NCBI GenBank assembly: GCA_015063725.1
Contig: SVTP01000019.1
Span: 1-44,934 of the forward strand
Origin: Oscillospiraceae bacterium
GTDB taxonomy: Bacteria; Bacillota; Clostridia; Oscillospirales; CAG-272
Direction: 5' to 3'
DNA: 44,934 nt
The position numbers were made by a program, and so were the translations under genes. Each line of letters opens with the position of its first letter. Position 1 is the first letter of the stretch. Below, piece by piece: positions 30,311 to 38,149 of this stretch. The notes under the pieces were generated by a model. It did not search any database and was not told the DNA's origin. It was given only the letters and a program-made list of their open reading frames with translations.

Positions 30311-30830
30311 GTGGGGAAAACTTCTTGCAAGAAGTTTTCCCCACGCCCCTTTCAAGAACTCTCTGACAAAAGGTCTAAAAATAGGCTCACTACTACACTA
30401 ACAGACAGACGACGCGCATCACGAGGATGCGCTTTTGCTACCGCTAACGGTCAGGTAGCGAAGCGGCGCGAACGTAATGAATGACAGTCCGGTGGACTGT
30501 CAGAACGTTAAGTTGCCGCAGGCAACTTTTGTGACACGAGCCGCAGCGAGACCCTCCAAGACCCTGCCCGTTAGGAGAGTAGAAACACAACAAAGGGATA
30601 GCGTATTTGCTATCCCTATTATTGTGTCTTGGTAGGGGACGGCGCCTCGACGTCCCGAAAACAAACGCACATCGAGAATAAACGCGGGAGGCGAAACGCC
30701 TCCCCTACAATCAATTTTTATGTTTTCGTAGAGGAGGGGTCTCCCCTCCCGCAACAAAACCAAACAACCTTTGTAGGGGACGACGTCCTCGACGCCCCGC
30801 CTCTAACGATAATAACCAAATAAAAAATCA
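30311..30830. repeat. Large repeat mosaic beginning with three-arm hairpin copy 5
   Basis: 30311-30344 is a perfect 34-bp palindrome (half-site GTGGGGAAAACTTCTTG) with tail CCCCTTTCAAGAACTCTC. It is followed by composite units (AGACGACGCGCATCACGAGG near 30403, CAAGACCCTGCCCGTTAGGA near 30557), an AAGGGATAGC hairpin at 30592-30620 and GTAGGG-type hairpins at about 30631-30656, 30683-30712, 30727-30752 and 30773-30802. No gene in these 520 bases. This is the only three-arm copy not beside a stop codon. Confidence 0.82.
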
Positions 30831-30832
30831 AC

Positions 30833-31083
30833 ATGTCATCCTGAGCGAAGAAAAACGCTTGCGTTTTACGCAGTCGAAGTTTTACCGAGCGAAGAGCGAG
30901 GTAAAACCGAGGAGCTATAGCGACGACGGGATCTCTTTGCGAGTTTGGGTGGCTTGTCATAACAAATGTAACATCCCCCGCGGCAAGCCACCGAGGCTCG
31001 TTACGAGATCCCGCGGCGGCTTACGCCTTGCGCTTCTGCCTCGCTTCTCGCTCAGCAGAAGTTCGACTCCGCTCAGGATGACA
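30833..31083. mobile_element. MITE-like 251-bp element with inverted ends, copy 2
   Basis: ATGTCATCCTGAGCG (30833-30847) and CGCTCAGGATGACA (31070-31083) are the same inverted ends as in 8881-9120. Inside, GGGATCTC and GAGATCCC, and GGTGGCTTG and CAAGCCACC, are kept, while the arms carry different filler. It lies just upstream of the small RNA promoter. Confidence 0.75.
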
Positions 31084-31121
31084 GGTTGACGGTTTATTTG
31101 AGGTGTTTTTTTCAAAAATCA

Positions 31122-31150
31122 TTGACAAACCCGCTTCCTCGTGTTATAAT
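31122..31150 (+). promoter_or_regulatory. promoter of structured RNA (perfect consensus)
   Basis: TTGACA (31122-31127), 17 bases, TATAAT (31145-31150). Predicted start at about 31157, exactly where the closing stem of the RNA begins. Confidence 0.9.
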
Positions 31151-31156
31151 CAAGGT

Positions 31157-31322
31157 GTCACACAAACTGAATAATTTCGGAATAGGTCTTTTTCTTTTGT
31201 AGGGATAACTGTACCCTTTTTTAGCCAAAATAACGTCTCACCGGTTTACGTTACGTAAAAACGTAAACCCCTTAACGGTGAGATGTGGCTGAAATATTCC
31301 TATTCCTATCGGTTTGTGTGAC
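31157..31322 (+). ncRNA. structured small RNA, 6S-like shape, unidentified
   Basis: About 166 nt, not coding. The ends pair perfectly: GTCACACAAAC (31157-31167) with GTTTGTGTGAC (31312-31322). Inside are GGAATAGG (31179-31186) with CCTATTCC (31299-31306), a large asymmetric bubble (31187-31222 against 31291-31298), AGCCA with TGGCT, TCTCACCG (31236-31243) with CGGTGAGA (31276-31283), and GTTTACG with CGTAAAC. A single long irregular hairpin with a central asymmetric bubble is the 6S RNA plan, and length fits, but I see no conserved 6S sequence that would settle it. It has its own perfect promoter and a terminator, so it is an independent gene. Features of tmRNA, RNase P RNA and SRP RNA are absent. 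Confidence 0.75.
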
Positions 31323-31345
31323 AACAATCGGGGTTTGCGTTTTTC

Positions 31346-31383
31346 GGTGTGCATGACTTCGGTTGTGCACACCTTTTTGTTTT
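31346..31383 (+). terminator. terminator of structured RNA, UUCG loop
   Basis: A 12-bp stem starting GGTGTGCATGAC with two G-U pairs, capped by TTCG, then TTTTTGTTTTT. It ends 16 bases before the next ATG. Confidence 0.93.
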
Positions 31384-31399
31384 TAGGAAGGACAGTAAA

Positions 31400-31984
31400 A
31401 TGAAAGATCAGCAGATACTAATTAGTGACTTGTTAATTTTGCTTCTCGTCCTTGTTGTTATTGATGTTATTTGGAACTTGATAATGGCAAAGGCGATGGA
31501 AAAGATTGCCCGCCAAAAGGGGTACGGTGAGGAATTTAATTGCTTTATGATATGCTTTTGGCTTGGTATGATCGGTTGTCTCTATGTAATCGCTCTGCCC
31601 GACCTGAAGCAACGCGAGCAGCTTGACAGAATTATCGAGCTATTAGATCCACAGACGCCCACGAGTCCGCCCCAACAGGATGTTGTTTGGAAAATGCAAA
31701 AATTGCCCTCTGTTACATCCAAAAAGGATGGCAGTGCCGAGGCATATCTCCGCGAGGTTGGAATGACGCCCGAAGAATATTCCTGCAAATCCTTGGCTGT
31801 TTTTGGGGAAGATTCCGTCGGCGAATGTGAGATGTGCAAAAAGACACAAAAAACAAGAAAGCACTGCGGCATTAGAAGAAACAACACATTCAGCAACATC
31901 TCTGTTTGCGCCGATTGCATCAACGTGTTTGCAGAATACAATCCTAATGCGGTCTTTGATCTGGAAATCAAGAAACCAAACTAA
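31400..31984 (+). CDS. membrane protein with two CxxC pairs, function unknown
   Basis: A 194-residue protein. Two hydrophobic segments lie at about 8-30 and 47-67; then a linker with a Pro-rich stretch (PQTPTSPPQQD), an amphipathic part (AEAYLREVGMTPEEYS) and a C-terminal module with Cys143-x-x-Cys146 and Cys170-x-x-Cys173, likely binding zinc or another metal on the cytoplasmic side. I do not recognise the family. Start at 31400 follows AAGGACAG; it begins 16 bases after the RNA terminator, so its own promoter must lie inside or just after the RNA gene, or it depends on read-through. A three-arm repeat follows 22 bp downstream. Confidence 0.72.
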   Translation: MKDQQILISDLLILLLVLVVIDVIWNLIMAKAMEKIARQKGYGEEFNCFMICFWLGMIGCLYVIALPDLKQREQLDRIIELLDPQTPTSPPQQDVVWKMQKLPSVTSKKDGSAEAYLREVGMTPEEYSCKSLAVFGEDSVGECEMCKKTQKTRKHCGIRRNNTFSNISVCADCINVFAEYNPNAVFDLEIKKPN

Positions 31985-32006
31985 CAACTCTATAAATGCC
32001 CCTTTG

Positions 32007-32095
32007 CGTGAAAGTTCTTGAAGGGGGTGCGGGGGGAACTTCTTTCAAGAAGTTCCCCCCGCATTCTCTCCAAAAACTTTTCTCTCAAAGTAAGT
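32007..32095. repeat. Three-arm hairpin repeat, copy 6 (tails on both sides)
   Basis: A 34-bp near-perfect palindrome at 32029-32062 (arm GCGGGGGGAACTTCTT) has the usual tail on the left (minus strand CCCCCTTCAAGAAC) and a second tail-like stretch on the right (CTCCAAAAACTTTTCTCTC). The arm has two A between G and C runs and the left tail has two T, again matching. Confidence 0.85.
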
Positions 32096-32115
32096 CAAAA
32101 ATTTCACAAAACCTA

Positions 32116-32144
32116 TTGATAATTTTCCCAATTTGTGGTATGAT
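32116..32144 (+). promoter_or_regulatory. pgk promoter
   Basis: TTGATA (32116-32121), 17 bases, TATGAT (32139-32144), preceded by TGG as an extended -10; 48 bases before the pgk ATG. Confidence 0.8.
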
Positions 32145-32191
32145 ATATGCGTATGAGCAAAATTCTTATTTTTTGAAAGGAATGAAAAATT

Positions 32192-33502
32192 ATGACCTAC
32201 AACAAAAAGTCGATTGAAGATATCGAAATCAAAGCCGGTCAAAAGGTATTTGTCCGTTGCGATTTCAACGTCCCCATGAAGGACGGCGTTATCACCTCCG
32301 ATAAGAGAATCGTTGGTGCTCTGCCCACCATCAAATACCTGATGGACAAGGGCGCAAAGGTTATCCTCTCCTCTCACATGGGCAAGCCCCACGCAATCTT
32401 CACTCCCAACTTCAAGTTGGATAAGAAGGAGCAAAAGAAGGTTGACGCTCTCCCCGAGAACGAGAGAGAGGCTGCTACCGCAGAGCTCAAGGCAAAGGCG
32501 CTCAAGAACGATCCCGTTAAGTTCACCCTTAAGCCCGTAGCTGACCGCCTCAACCAAGACCTTGACGGCAAGGTTGTATTCGCAACCGATATCATCGGTG
32601 AAGATGCACAGGCAAAGGTTGCCGCTATGGAAAACGGCACCTGCGTACTCATTGAGAACGTTCGTTTTGACGCTCGCGAGACCAAGAACAACCCCGAGTT
32701 TGCAAAGGCTCTGGCTGACCTTGCAGGTGAGGGCGGTTTGTTTGTAAACGACGCTTTCGGTACTGCTCACCGCGCACACGCATCCACCGCAGGTGTTGCT
32801 GATTACCTCCCCGCAGTTTGCGGCTACCTGATTCAAAAAGAGATCGGCGTTATGGGTAAAGCCCTCGCTGATCCTGCACGTCCCTTCGTTGCTATCCTTG
32901 GCGGTGCTAAGGTTTCCGACAAGATCGGCGTTATCAACAACCTCCTCGAAAAGTGCGACACCCTCATCGTTGGCGGCGGTATGGCTTACACCTTCTTTGC
33001 TGCTAAGGGCTACAGCGTTGGTACTTCCCTTTGCGAGACCGACAAAATCGACCTTGCAAAAGAGATGATGGCTAAGGCTGAGGCAAAGGGCGTTAAATTC
33101 CTGCTCCCCATCGACAACAAGGTTGGTAAGGAATACGACGAGAACACCGAGGCTATGTACGTTGACTCCAACAAGATCCCCGACGATTGGATGGGTCTTG
33201 ACATTGGCCCCAAGACCTGCGAGCTCTTCTCCGCAGCTATCAAGGGCGCAGGCACCGTTGTTTGGAACGGCCCCATGGGTGTTTCCGAATGGAAGAACTT
33301 TGCAACCGGTACCGAGACCGTTGCCGCAGCAGTTGCTGAGTCCGGCGCAGTTTCCATCATCGGCGGCGGCGACTCCGCAGAGGCTGTTGAGCGTCTCGGC
33401 TTTGGCCCCAAGATGACTCACATCTCCACCGGTGGCGGTGCATCTCTCGAGTTCCTCGAGGGCCTTGAGCTCCCCGGCATTGCTTGCCTGCTTGATAAGT
33501 AA
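32192..33502 (+). CDS. pgk: phosphoglycerate kinase with N-domain insertion
   Basis: A 436-residue glycolytic kinase making ATP from 1,3-bisphosphoglycerate. [14 protein letters not shown] (19-32), SSHMGKP (60-66), [18 protein letters not shown] and [13 protein letters not shown] are canonical. It is about 40 residues longer than the usual ~395: after [16 protein letters not shown] there are about 34 extra, charged residues (about 76-109, [20 protein letters not shown] and on) before the usual [11 protein letters not shown]. This looks like a helical insertion beside the substrate-binding loop. GAAAGGAAT precedes the ATG. Gap to tpiA is 74 bp with a hairpin between. Confidence 0.95.
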   Translation: MTYNKKSIEDIEIKAGQKVFVRCDFNVPMKDGVITSDKRIVGALPTIKYLMDKGAKVILSSHMGKPHAIFTPNFKLDKKEQKKVDALPENEREAATAELKAKALKNDPVKFTLKPVADRLNQDLDGKVVFATDIIGEDAQAKVAAMENGTCVLIENVRFDARETKNNPEFAKALADLAGEGGLFVNDAFGTAHRAHASTAGVADYLPAVCGYLIQKEIGVMGKALADPARPFVAILGGAKVSDKIGVINNLLEKCDTLIVGGGMAYTFFAAKGYSVGTSLCETDKIDLAKEMMAKAEAKGVKFLLPIDNKVGKEYDENTEAMYVDSNKIPDDWMGLDIGPKTCELFSAAIKGAGTVVWNGPMGVSEWKNFATGTETVAAAVAESGAVSIIGGGDSAEAVERLGFGPKMTHISTGGGASLEFLEGLELPGIACLLDK

Positions 33503-33520
33503 TTTATCCTAAAAATTCAA

Positions 33521-33556
33521 ACGGGGAACGGCGAGCCGCCGTTCCCCTTATTTTGT
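33521..33556 (+). terminator. intercistronic hairpin between pgk and tpiA
   Basis: GGGGAACGGCG, short loop, CGCCGTTCCCC, then TTATTTTG. The weak T-run suggests partial termination or mRNA stabilisation, allowing different levels of the two proteins. Confidence 0.7.
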
Positions 33557-33576
33557 AAATAAGAGAGGAAATTGAC

Positions 33577-34344
33577 ATGAATCCTGCAAAAAGAAGAACT
33601 GTGATTGCCGGCAACTGGAAGATGAACTTCACTCCTGCCGAGGCAACTGCGTTTATCAACGAAATCAAGCCCATGGTTGCAGGCAAAGACAACTGCGACA
33701 TCATCTTCTGCGCTCCCTTTGTTACCATCGCGGCTGCGCAAGAGGCTGCCAAGGGCTCTAACATTCAAATCGGCGCCGAGAACGTTCACTTTGCTGAAAA
33801 AGGCGCTTACACCGGCGAGGTATCTGCAAAGATGCTGACCGCTTGCGGTGTGGAATACGTTATTATCGGTCACTCCGAGAGACGTCAATATTTTGGCGAG
33901 ACCGACGAGACCGTTAACCTGCGCACCAAGGCTGCTCTCGCTGCCGGCATGAAGGTTATCCTTTGCCTGGGCGAGGTAAAGGAGCAACGTCTTTCCGGCA
34001 TCACCGACGAGGTGGTTGCTATGCAGACCAAGCTCGACCTGCAAGGTGTTTCCGCCGAGGAAATGAAGAACGTTATCATCGCTTACGAGCCTGTTTGGGC
34101 AATCGGTACAGGACTGACCGCCACTCCCGAGCAAGCCGAGGAGACCTGCGGCGTTATCCGCAAGGTCCTCGCTTCGATGTACGGCGCAGACGTTGCCGAG
34201 TCCGTTACCATTCAATACGGCGGTTCGATGAACGAAAAGAACGCAGCTGAACTGCTCGCAAAGCCCAACGTGGACGGCGGCCTCATCGGCGGCGCTTCCC
34301 TCGTTGCAGAAAAATTCACCGCTATTGTTGACGCGGCTCAATAA
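33577..34344 (+). CDS. tpiA: triosephosphate isomerase
   Basis: A 255-residue TIM barrel interconverting glyceraldehyde-3-phosphate and dihydroxyacetone phosphate. Active-site residues are visible: Lys15 in GNWKMN, His99 in IIGHSERR and Glu171 in AYEPVWAIGTG; the phosphate-binding GG is in DGGLIGGASL. It lies downstream of pgk as in many Firmicutes; gapdh and gpmI, often next to them, are not in the window. GAGAGGAAATTGAC precedes the ATG. A three-arm repeat begins 20 bp after the stop. Confidence 0.97.
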   Translation: MNPAKRRTVIAGNWKMNFTPAEATAFINEIKPMVAGKDNCDIIFCAPFVTIAAAQEAAKGSNIQIGAENVHFAEKGAYTGEVSAKMLTACGVEYVIIGHSERRQYFGETDETVNLRTKAALAAGMKVILCLGEVKEQRLSGITDEVVAMQTKLDLQGVSAEEMKNVIIAYEPVWAIGTGLTATPEQAEETCGVIRKVLASMYGADVAESVTIQYGGSMNEKNAAELLAKPNVDGGLIGGASLVAEKFTAIVDAAQ

Positions 34345-34364
34345 TTTTTGACAGAAAAGAGATT

Positions 34365-35170
34365 GTGGGGGAACCTTTTTCGCGAAAAAGGGTTCCCCCA
34401 CACCCCTTCCAAAAAGCGCTCTAACAAAAGGTCTAAAAATAGAGTTGTCAGCGCACTAACAGACGGACGGCGCGAGGGTAACCCTCGCTTTGGCTCTCGC
34501 AAACGGTCAGGCACCTCCAAGACCCTGCCCGTTAAGAGAGTTGTTTGCCATTGGCGCGGACCGTCGAGGATGCCGATCCCTACAAGGGCAAACATAAATT
34601 TTGTAGGGACCGGCCTCCCGGACGGTCCGAGAAAACGAAAAATCTCTGCAAATAAAGGCGGGCGACCAATGGTCGCCCTACGGTTATTATGAAATTCATT
34701 GTAGGGGCGACCAGTGGTCGCCCGCTTTTTGTAAACGATAACCGTTTATTTTCGGGACGTCGTGGGCGCCGTCCCCTACGATAAATTTTATTATATATCG
34801 TAGGGCGGGGGCTTGCTCCCGCCGCTTTTTACGGGACGTCGAGGGCGCCGTCCCCTACCAAGATACAATAATAGGGATAGCAAGTATGCTATCCTTTTAT
34901 TTTTATTCATGGGCTCTCAACTTTCTGAGCGGATAGGGTTAGTGGGTCTCGCTGCGGCTCGGTCACGCTCACGTTCTGACAGTCCACCGGACTGTCATTC
35001 ATTACGCTCGCGCCGCTTCGCTACCCAGCCGCTTGCGAGAGCAAAAGCAAGTCACGGACTTGCGTCGCCCGTCTGTCCGTATCTTTGGGGTGAATTCTTT
35101 TTCTTTTTGTGCGAGTGCTTTTTGGAGGGGGTGCGGGGGAACCCTTTTTCGCGAAAAAGGTTCCCCCGCA
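34365..35170. repeat. Largest repeat mosaic: two three-arm hairpins (copies 7 and 8) facing each other
   Basis: This 806-bp gap has no gene. Copy 7 (34365-34427, arm GTGGGGGAACCTTTTT, tail CCCCTTCCAAAAAGCGCTC) follows tpiA by 20 bp. Copy 8 (35109-35170, inverted, arm TGCGGGGGAACCCTTTTT) precedes the ThyX-like stop by 11 bp. Between them lie GCGCGAGGGTAACCCTCGC near 34470, CAAGACCCTGCCCGTTAAGA near 34519, GTAGGG-type hairpins at about 34557, 34601, 34660, 34700, 34754, 34799 and 34831, and an AAGGGATAGC hairpin at 34871-34900. The plus gene and the minus gene converge here. Confidence 0.85.
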
Positions 35171-35181
35171 TCATCTACCAA

Positions 35182-35805
35182 TCACTCCCTAATACAAATC
35201 CATTCGGCGGCGCAGGGGAGAGATTCGATCCAGTCGCAGAGGGTGTGCCACTCGGCGAGCTTGTGGGTGCGGCGCGCGTAATAGATGTTAATGAGGTTTT
35301 CGTAGTTAAGCGTAACGGTACGCATTTGGTTGTAAGAGGACGGCAGCATTTGGATCATATTGTGCCAGCTTTGGCGGTCCTCTTTGTTCTCAAGGAACTT
35401 TTGGCGTTCGCACTCGAGGTAGTCGATGATGGCATCGAGCAGATTGAGTCCACCCTCGTCGAGGCGGTCGTGCGAGAAATCGTCGCGAGAAAATTCCTTG
35501 GCGTGGATCTTGTGCATGGTCGAGGTAGAGTTGGCAACGGTGCCGACCTTGTAGGTGTCAAACTCCTTCCACCAATACAGGGGCGCGGTGATGTCAACAG
35601 AAACGAACACCTGACGCAAAAACTTGCGATGGTCGCTGCCTGCAACCGCCAAGCGGTGACCAAAATCAAGGTCGGCGGCGCCGATAATAAACTTGCCGTT
35701 CTCGTCATAGGTGCTATCCGACTTTGCCCAGCTGTTCATGGGGTTGCGTGCGCCACGGATGGCGTTGTCGATATTCATAACGGATGTGCGTTCCACTTTC
35801 AGCAT
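35182..35805 (-). CDS. ThyX-like protein of unknown function
   Basis: A 207-residue protein of a family widespread in Clostridia and their phages that I associate with flavin-dependent thymidylate synthase (ThyX) by its HRKFLRQ and STSTMHK region; AIRGARNPMNSWAKSDST, ITAPLYWWKEFDTYKVGTVAN and LPSSYNQMRTVTLNYENLINIYYARR are its hallmark stretches. The strict ThyX motif RHR-x7-S is not seen intact, so thymidylate synthesis is doubtful. The ribosome site is GGAGG and the promoter at 35838-35866 is near-perfect (TTGACA-17-TATACT). A three-arm repeat lies 11 bp beyond its stop. It stands alone, divergent from the antiporter. Confidence 0.65.
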   Translation of the reverse strand: MLKVERTSVMNIDNAIRGARNPMNSWAKSDSTYDENGKFIIGAADLDFGHRLAVAGSDHRKFLRQVFVSVDITAPLYWWKEFDTYKVGTVANSTSTMHKIHAKEFSRDDFSHDRLDEGGLNLLDAIIDYLECERQKFLENKEDRQSWHNMIQMLPSSYNQMRTVTLNYENLINIYYARRTHKLAEWHTLCDWIESLPCAAEWICIRE

Positions 35806-35837
35806 TGTACTGTCCTCCGCGCGTTTTTTCTGTATTC

Positions 35838-35866
35838 AGTATACCATATCCGCACTCGAATGTCAA
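35838..35866 (-). promoter_or_regulatory. promoter of ThyX-like gene
   Basis: Minus strand: TTGACA (35861-35866), 17 bases, TATACT (35838-35843), with TGG just before the -10 box. Confidence 0.85.
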
Positions 35867-35932
35867 TTCCTTTTTTCTTTTTCGTTCTTTTTAGATTGTG
35901 AAAAAGATGTTTAAATTTTTTTAATTTTCCTA

Positions 35933-35961
35933 TTGACATTCACGCGCAATGGGAGTATAAT
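35933..35961 (+). promoter_or_regulatory. antiporter promoter (perfect consensus)
   Basis: TTGACA (35933-35938), 17 bases, TATAAT (35956-35961), 50 bases before the ATG. Confidence 0.9.
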
Positions 35962-36011
35962 AGTCGATGTTTTGTGATTTTGATTATTTTACATAAAGAA
36001 GGTATTTAACT

Positions 36012-37367
36012 ATGTTTTACGAACAATTTGCAGGTGCGTTCTCCGAGGGTGGCAGCTCCCAGGTTCTGTTTGGTCTGGCGCTGGCACTGTTTATGGGATT
36101 GCTGCTCTCCCGTTTTGCAAAGCCCTTGGGACTTCCCGCCGTTACGGGATATTTGATTGCAGGCGTGCTGATCGGTCCTTACGGTCTTGGCGCGCTTGGC
36201 ATTACAGGTGTATTTTCGAACGCCGAAATGATGAAAGGCACCGGCGCGATCGTGCAGGACGTTGCCCTCGGCTTTATTGCGTTTGCCATTGGCTCGGAGT
36301 TTAAGCTCTCCTCGCTCAAAAAAACAGGACGTCAGGCAGCCATTGTCGGTTGTGCGCAAGCAATTGTGACCATGCTGGTGGTCGACGGCGCGCTGATCGG
36401 GCTTCACTTTATCCTTGGGGAAGAAGTGCTCCCTCTCTCGGTTGCTATCACACTTGGCGCAATCGCTACTGCGACCGCTCCTGCGGCAACCATGATGGTC
36501 GTGAAGCAATACAAGGCAAAAGGTCCCCTGACCAGTCTGCTTTTGCCTGTTGTTGCACTTGACGACGCAGTTGGTCTTGTTTGCTTTGCGGTTTCGATGG
36601 GTATTGCCCAAGCGCTGGAAAGCGGTGCAGAGGCAGTTGGCATCGTTTCCCTTTTGATCAATCCCCTGTTAGAGGTTCTTCTTTCGTTGGTACTCGGCGC
36701 TCTTGCCGGTTGGTTGCTCTCGGTGGTTGAGGATCACTTCCAATCCAACAGTAAGCGTCTTTGTATCACTCTGACCTTTGTGCTCCTCACGGTTGCTCTG
36801 GCACAGATGGAATTCCATCTTCCCTTTGGCATTGAGATCGCTTTCTCAAACCTTCTCGTTTGTATGATGATGGGTACACTCTTCTGCAATATTTGTGATA
36901 GCGCGGATGAACTCATGGAAAAGACCGATAAATGGACAATGCCCGTGCTCATTCTCTTCTTTGTATTCAGCGGTGCGGAGCTTGACCTGAGCATCTTCGG
37001 CTCGCCGATGATCATTCTCATTGGTGCGGTTTACGTGCTCTTCCGCGCGCTTGGCAAATACGTAGGCGCGGCAAGCAGCGCAAAGCTCTCCGGATGCCGC
37101 AAATCGATTGTCAAATACCTCGGTATCACACTCTTCCCGCAGGCGGGTGTTGCTCTTGGAATGTCTGCCATTGCAGGTGCGCTCCTCGCGGAAGGATACA
37201 TCGTGCGCAATATCGTGCTCTTTGGTGTGTTGGTATATGAATTAGTAGGTCCTATGCTGACAAAGATCGCCCTGACAAAAGCAGGCGATATCGTTCCCAA
37301 AGAAGAAGCACACACCCACCACACCTTGGCAGAAGTTTTTGCCGACGACGTGGATGATGAGGAGTAA
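36012..37367 (+). CDS. cation:proton antiporter, CPA2 family
   Basis: A 451-residue membrane protein with about 12 hydrophobic segments from residue 18 onward. LGLPAVTGYLIAGVLIGPYGL is the typical first motif of the KefB/NapA-like CPA2 exchangers, and LDDAVGLVCFAVSMG holds the transport-site Asp pair in the fifth-sixth helix region; LGATATATAPAATMMVV-like glycine/threonine-rich segments (GAIATATAPAATM) precede it. It should exchange Na+ or K+ for H+ across the membrane. The short cytoplasmic tail is His-rich and acidic (EEAHTHHTLAEVFADDVDDEE), without a TrkA domain. Own promoter, own downstream repeat; single-gene unit. Confidence 0.9.
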   Translation: MFYEQFAGAFSEGGSSQVLFGLALALFMGLLLSRFAKPLGLPAVTGYLIAGVLIGPYGLGALGITGVFSNAEMMKGTGAIVQDVALGFIAFAIGSEFKLSSLKKTGRQAAIVGCAQAIVTMLVVDGALIGLHFILGEEVLPLSVAITLGAIATATAPAATMMVVKQYKAKGPLTSLLLPVVALDDAVGLVCFAVSMGIAQALESGAEAVGIVSLLINPLLEVLLSLVLGALAGWLLSVVEDHFQSNSKRLCITLTFVLLTVALAQMEFHLPFGIEIAFSNLLVCMMMGTLFCNICDSADELMEKTDKWTMPVLILFFVFSGAELDLSIFGSPMIILIGAVYVLFRALGKYVGAASSAKLSGCRKSIVKYLGITLFPQAGVALGMSAIAGALLAEGYIVRNIVLFGVLVYELVGPMLTKIALTKAGDIVPKEEAHTHHTLAEVFADDVDDEE

Positions 37368-37380
37368 ATTTTAAAAGATT

Positions 37381-37442
37381 GCAGGGGGAAACTTTTTAAG
37401 GAAAAAGTTTCCCCCTGCACCCCTTTCAAAAACTTTTGAACA
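37381..37442 (+). repeat. Three-arm hairpin repeat, copy 9 (AAAAA variant)
   Basis: Palindrome at 37381-37418: arm GCAGGGGGAAACTTTTT, loop AAGG, then the complement. Tail CCCCTTTCAAAAACTTTTG. The arm run is TTTTT and the tail has AAAAA, unlike the AAGAA copies. It begins 13 bp after the antiporter stop. Confidence 0.88.
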
Positions 37443-37576
37443 AAAGGAAGAAAAAAGAGTTTATCATACACGGACAGGACACAAGATGTCACCCATCAAT
37501 CACGGCATTTCTCGCTTTGTGTCGTGGAGTTTTGCATTTTGGTGTGATATTATTTAGACACAAGGAGGAGTGACAA

Positions 37577-38110
37577 ATGAACCAACAAAAAATAGGCAAA
37601 TTTCTCAAATGCCTACGCAAAGAAAAAGGATTGACACAAGAACAGGTTGCAGAGCATTTTTACGTATCTTCAAGAACAGTATCGCGATGGGAGACCGGTA
37701 GTAATATGCCCCATATTGATATGCTCATAGAGCTTGCAGATTTTTATGATGTGGATATCCGCGAAATAATAGATGGGGAAAGGAAAAGCGAGAAGATGAA
37801 TAATGAAACCAAAGAAACCCTGAAAAAGGTAGCAGAATACACAACAGAAGAAACTAACAGACGCAAAGAAAAATTGCGAACAATGTTGGCTTCCTCTATT
37901 TGCTTGATGCTTGTTAGTTATCTGCTTTTTGGAAATGAGCACAAAGGACGATTGAACGGCATAATTCCTGCAAATATTTGCGATAATATTATGTCATTTG
38001 TGTGCGGTTTGGCGCTTGCTTCATTGATGCTTTATGCACTTCACTGTTTGGGTGTATTTGATAAAATCAATCAATGGAAAAGAAGTCGCAAAAGAAACAA
38101 ATGCCAATAA
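37577..38110 (+). CDS. XRE-family regulator with two membrane segments
   Basis: A 177-residue protein: XRE helix-turn-helix at 5-68 (LRKEKGLTQEQVAEHFYVSS, TVSRWETGSNMPH), a charged linker (about 70-112, KTETLKKVAEYTTEETNRRK-like), a hydrophobic segment at about 115-132 (TMLASSICLMLVSYLLFG) and another at about 144-165 (DNIMSFVCGLALASLMLYAL). It has the same DNA-binding-head-plus-membrane-tail plan as the protein at 1770 but no zinc ribbon. AAGGAGGAG precedes the ATG; an extended -10 (TGATATTAT) lies at about 37541-37549. The signal and targets are unknown. An AAGGGATAGC terminator follows. Confidence 0.83.
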   Translation: MNQQKIGKFLKCLRKEKGLTQEQVAEHFYVSSRTVSRWETGSNMPHIDMLIELADFYDVDIREIIDGERKSEKMNNETKETLKKVAEYTTEETNRRKEKLRTMLASSICLMLVSYLLFGNEHKGRLNGIIPANICDNIMSFVCGLALASLMLYALHCLGVFDKINQWKRSRKRNKCQ

Positions 38111-38115
38111 AAACC

Positions 38116-38143
38116 AAAGGGATAGCACATTTGCTATCCCTTT
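38116..38143 (+). terminator. AAGGGATAGC-type terminator hairpin
   Basis: AAAGGGATAGC, loop ACATTT, GCTATCCCTTT, 5 bp after the XRE stop. Confidence 0.82.
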
Positions 38144-38149
38144 GCGTAC

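Noticed and set aside
31157-31322. tmRNA, RNase P RNA or SRP RNA as identity of the structured RNA
   Set aside because: No tag-encoding frame or tRNA-like end, no RNase P core sequence, and no GGAA-type SRP tip helix.
32045-33421. 458-codon open frame on the minus strand
   Set aside because: Antisense of pgk, favoured by its codon bias.
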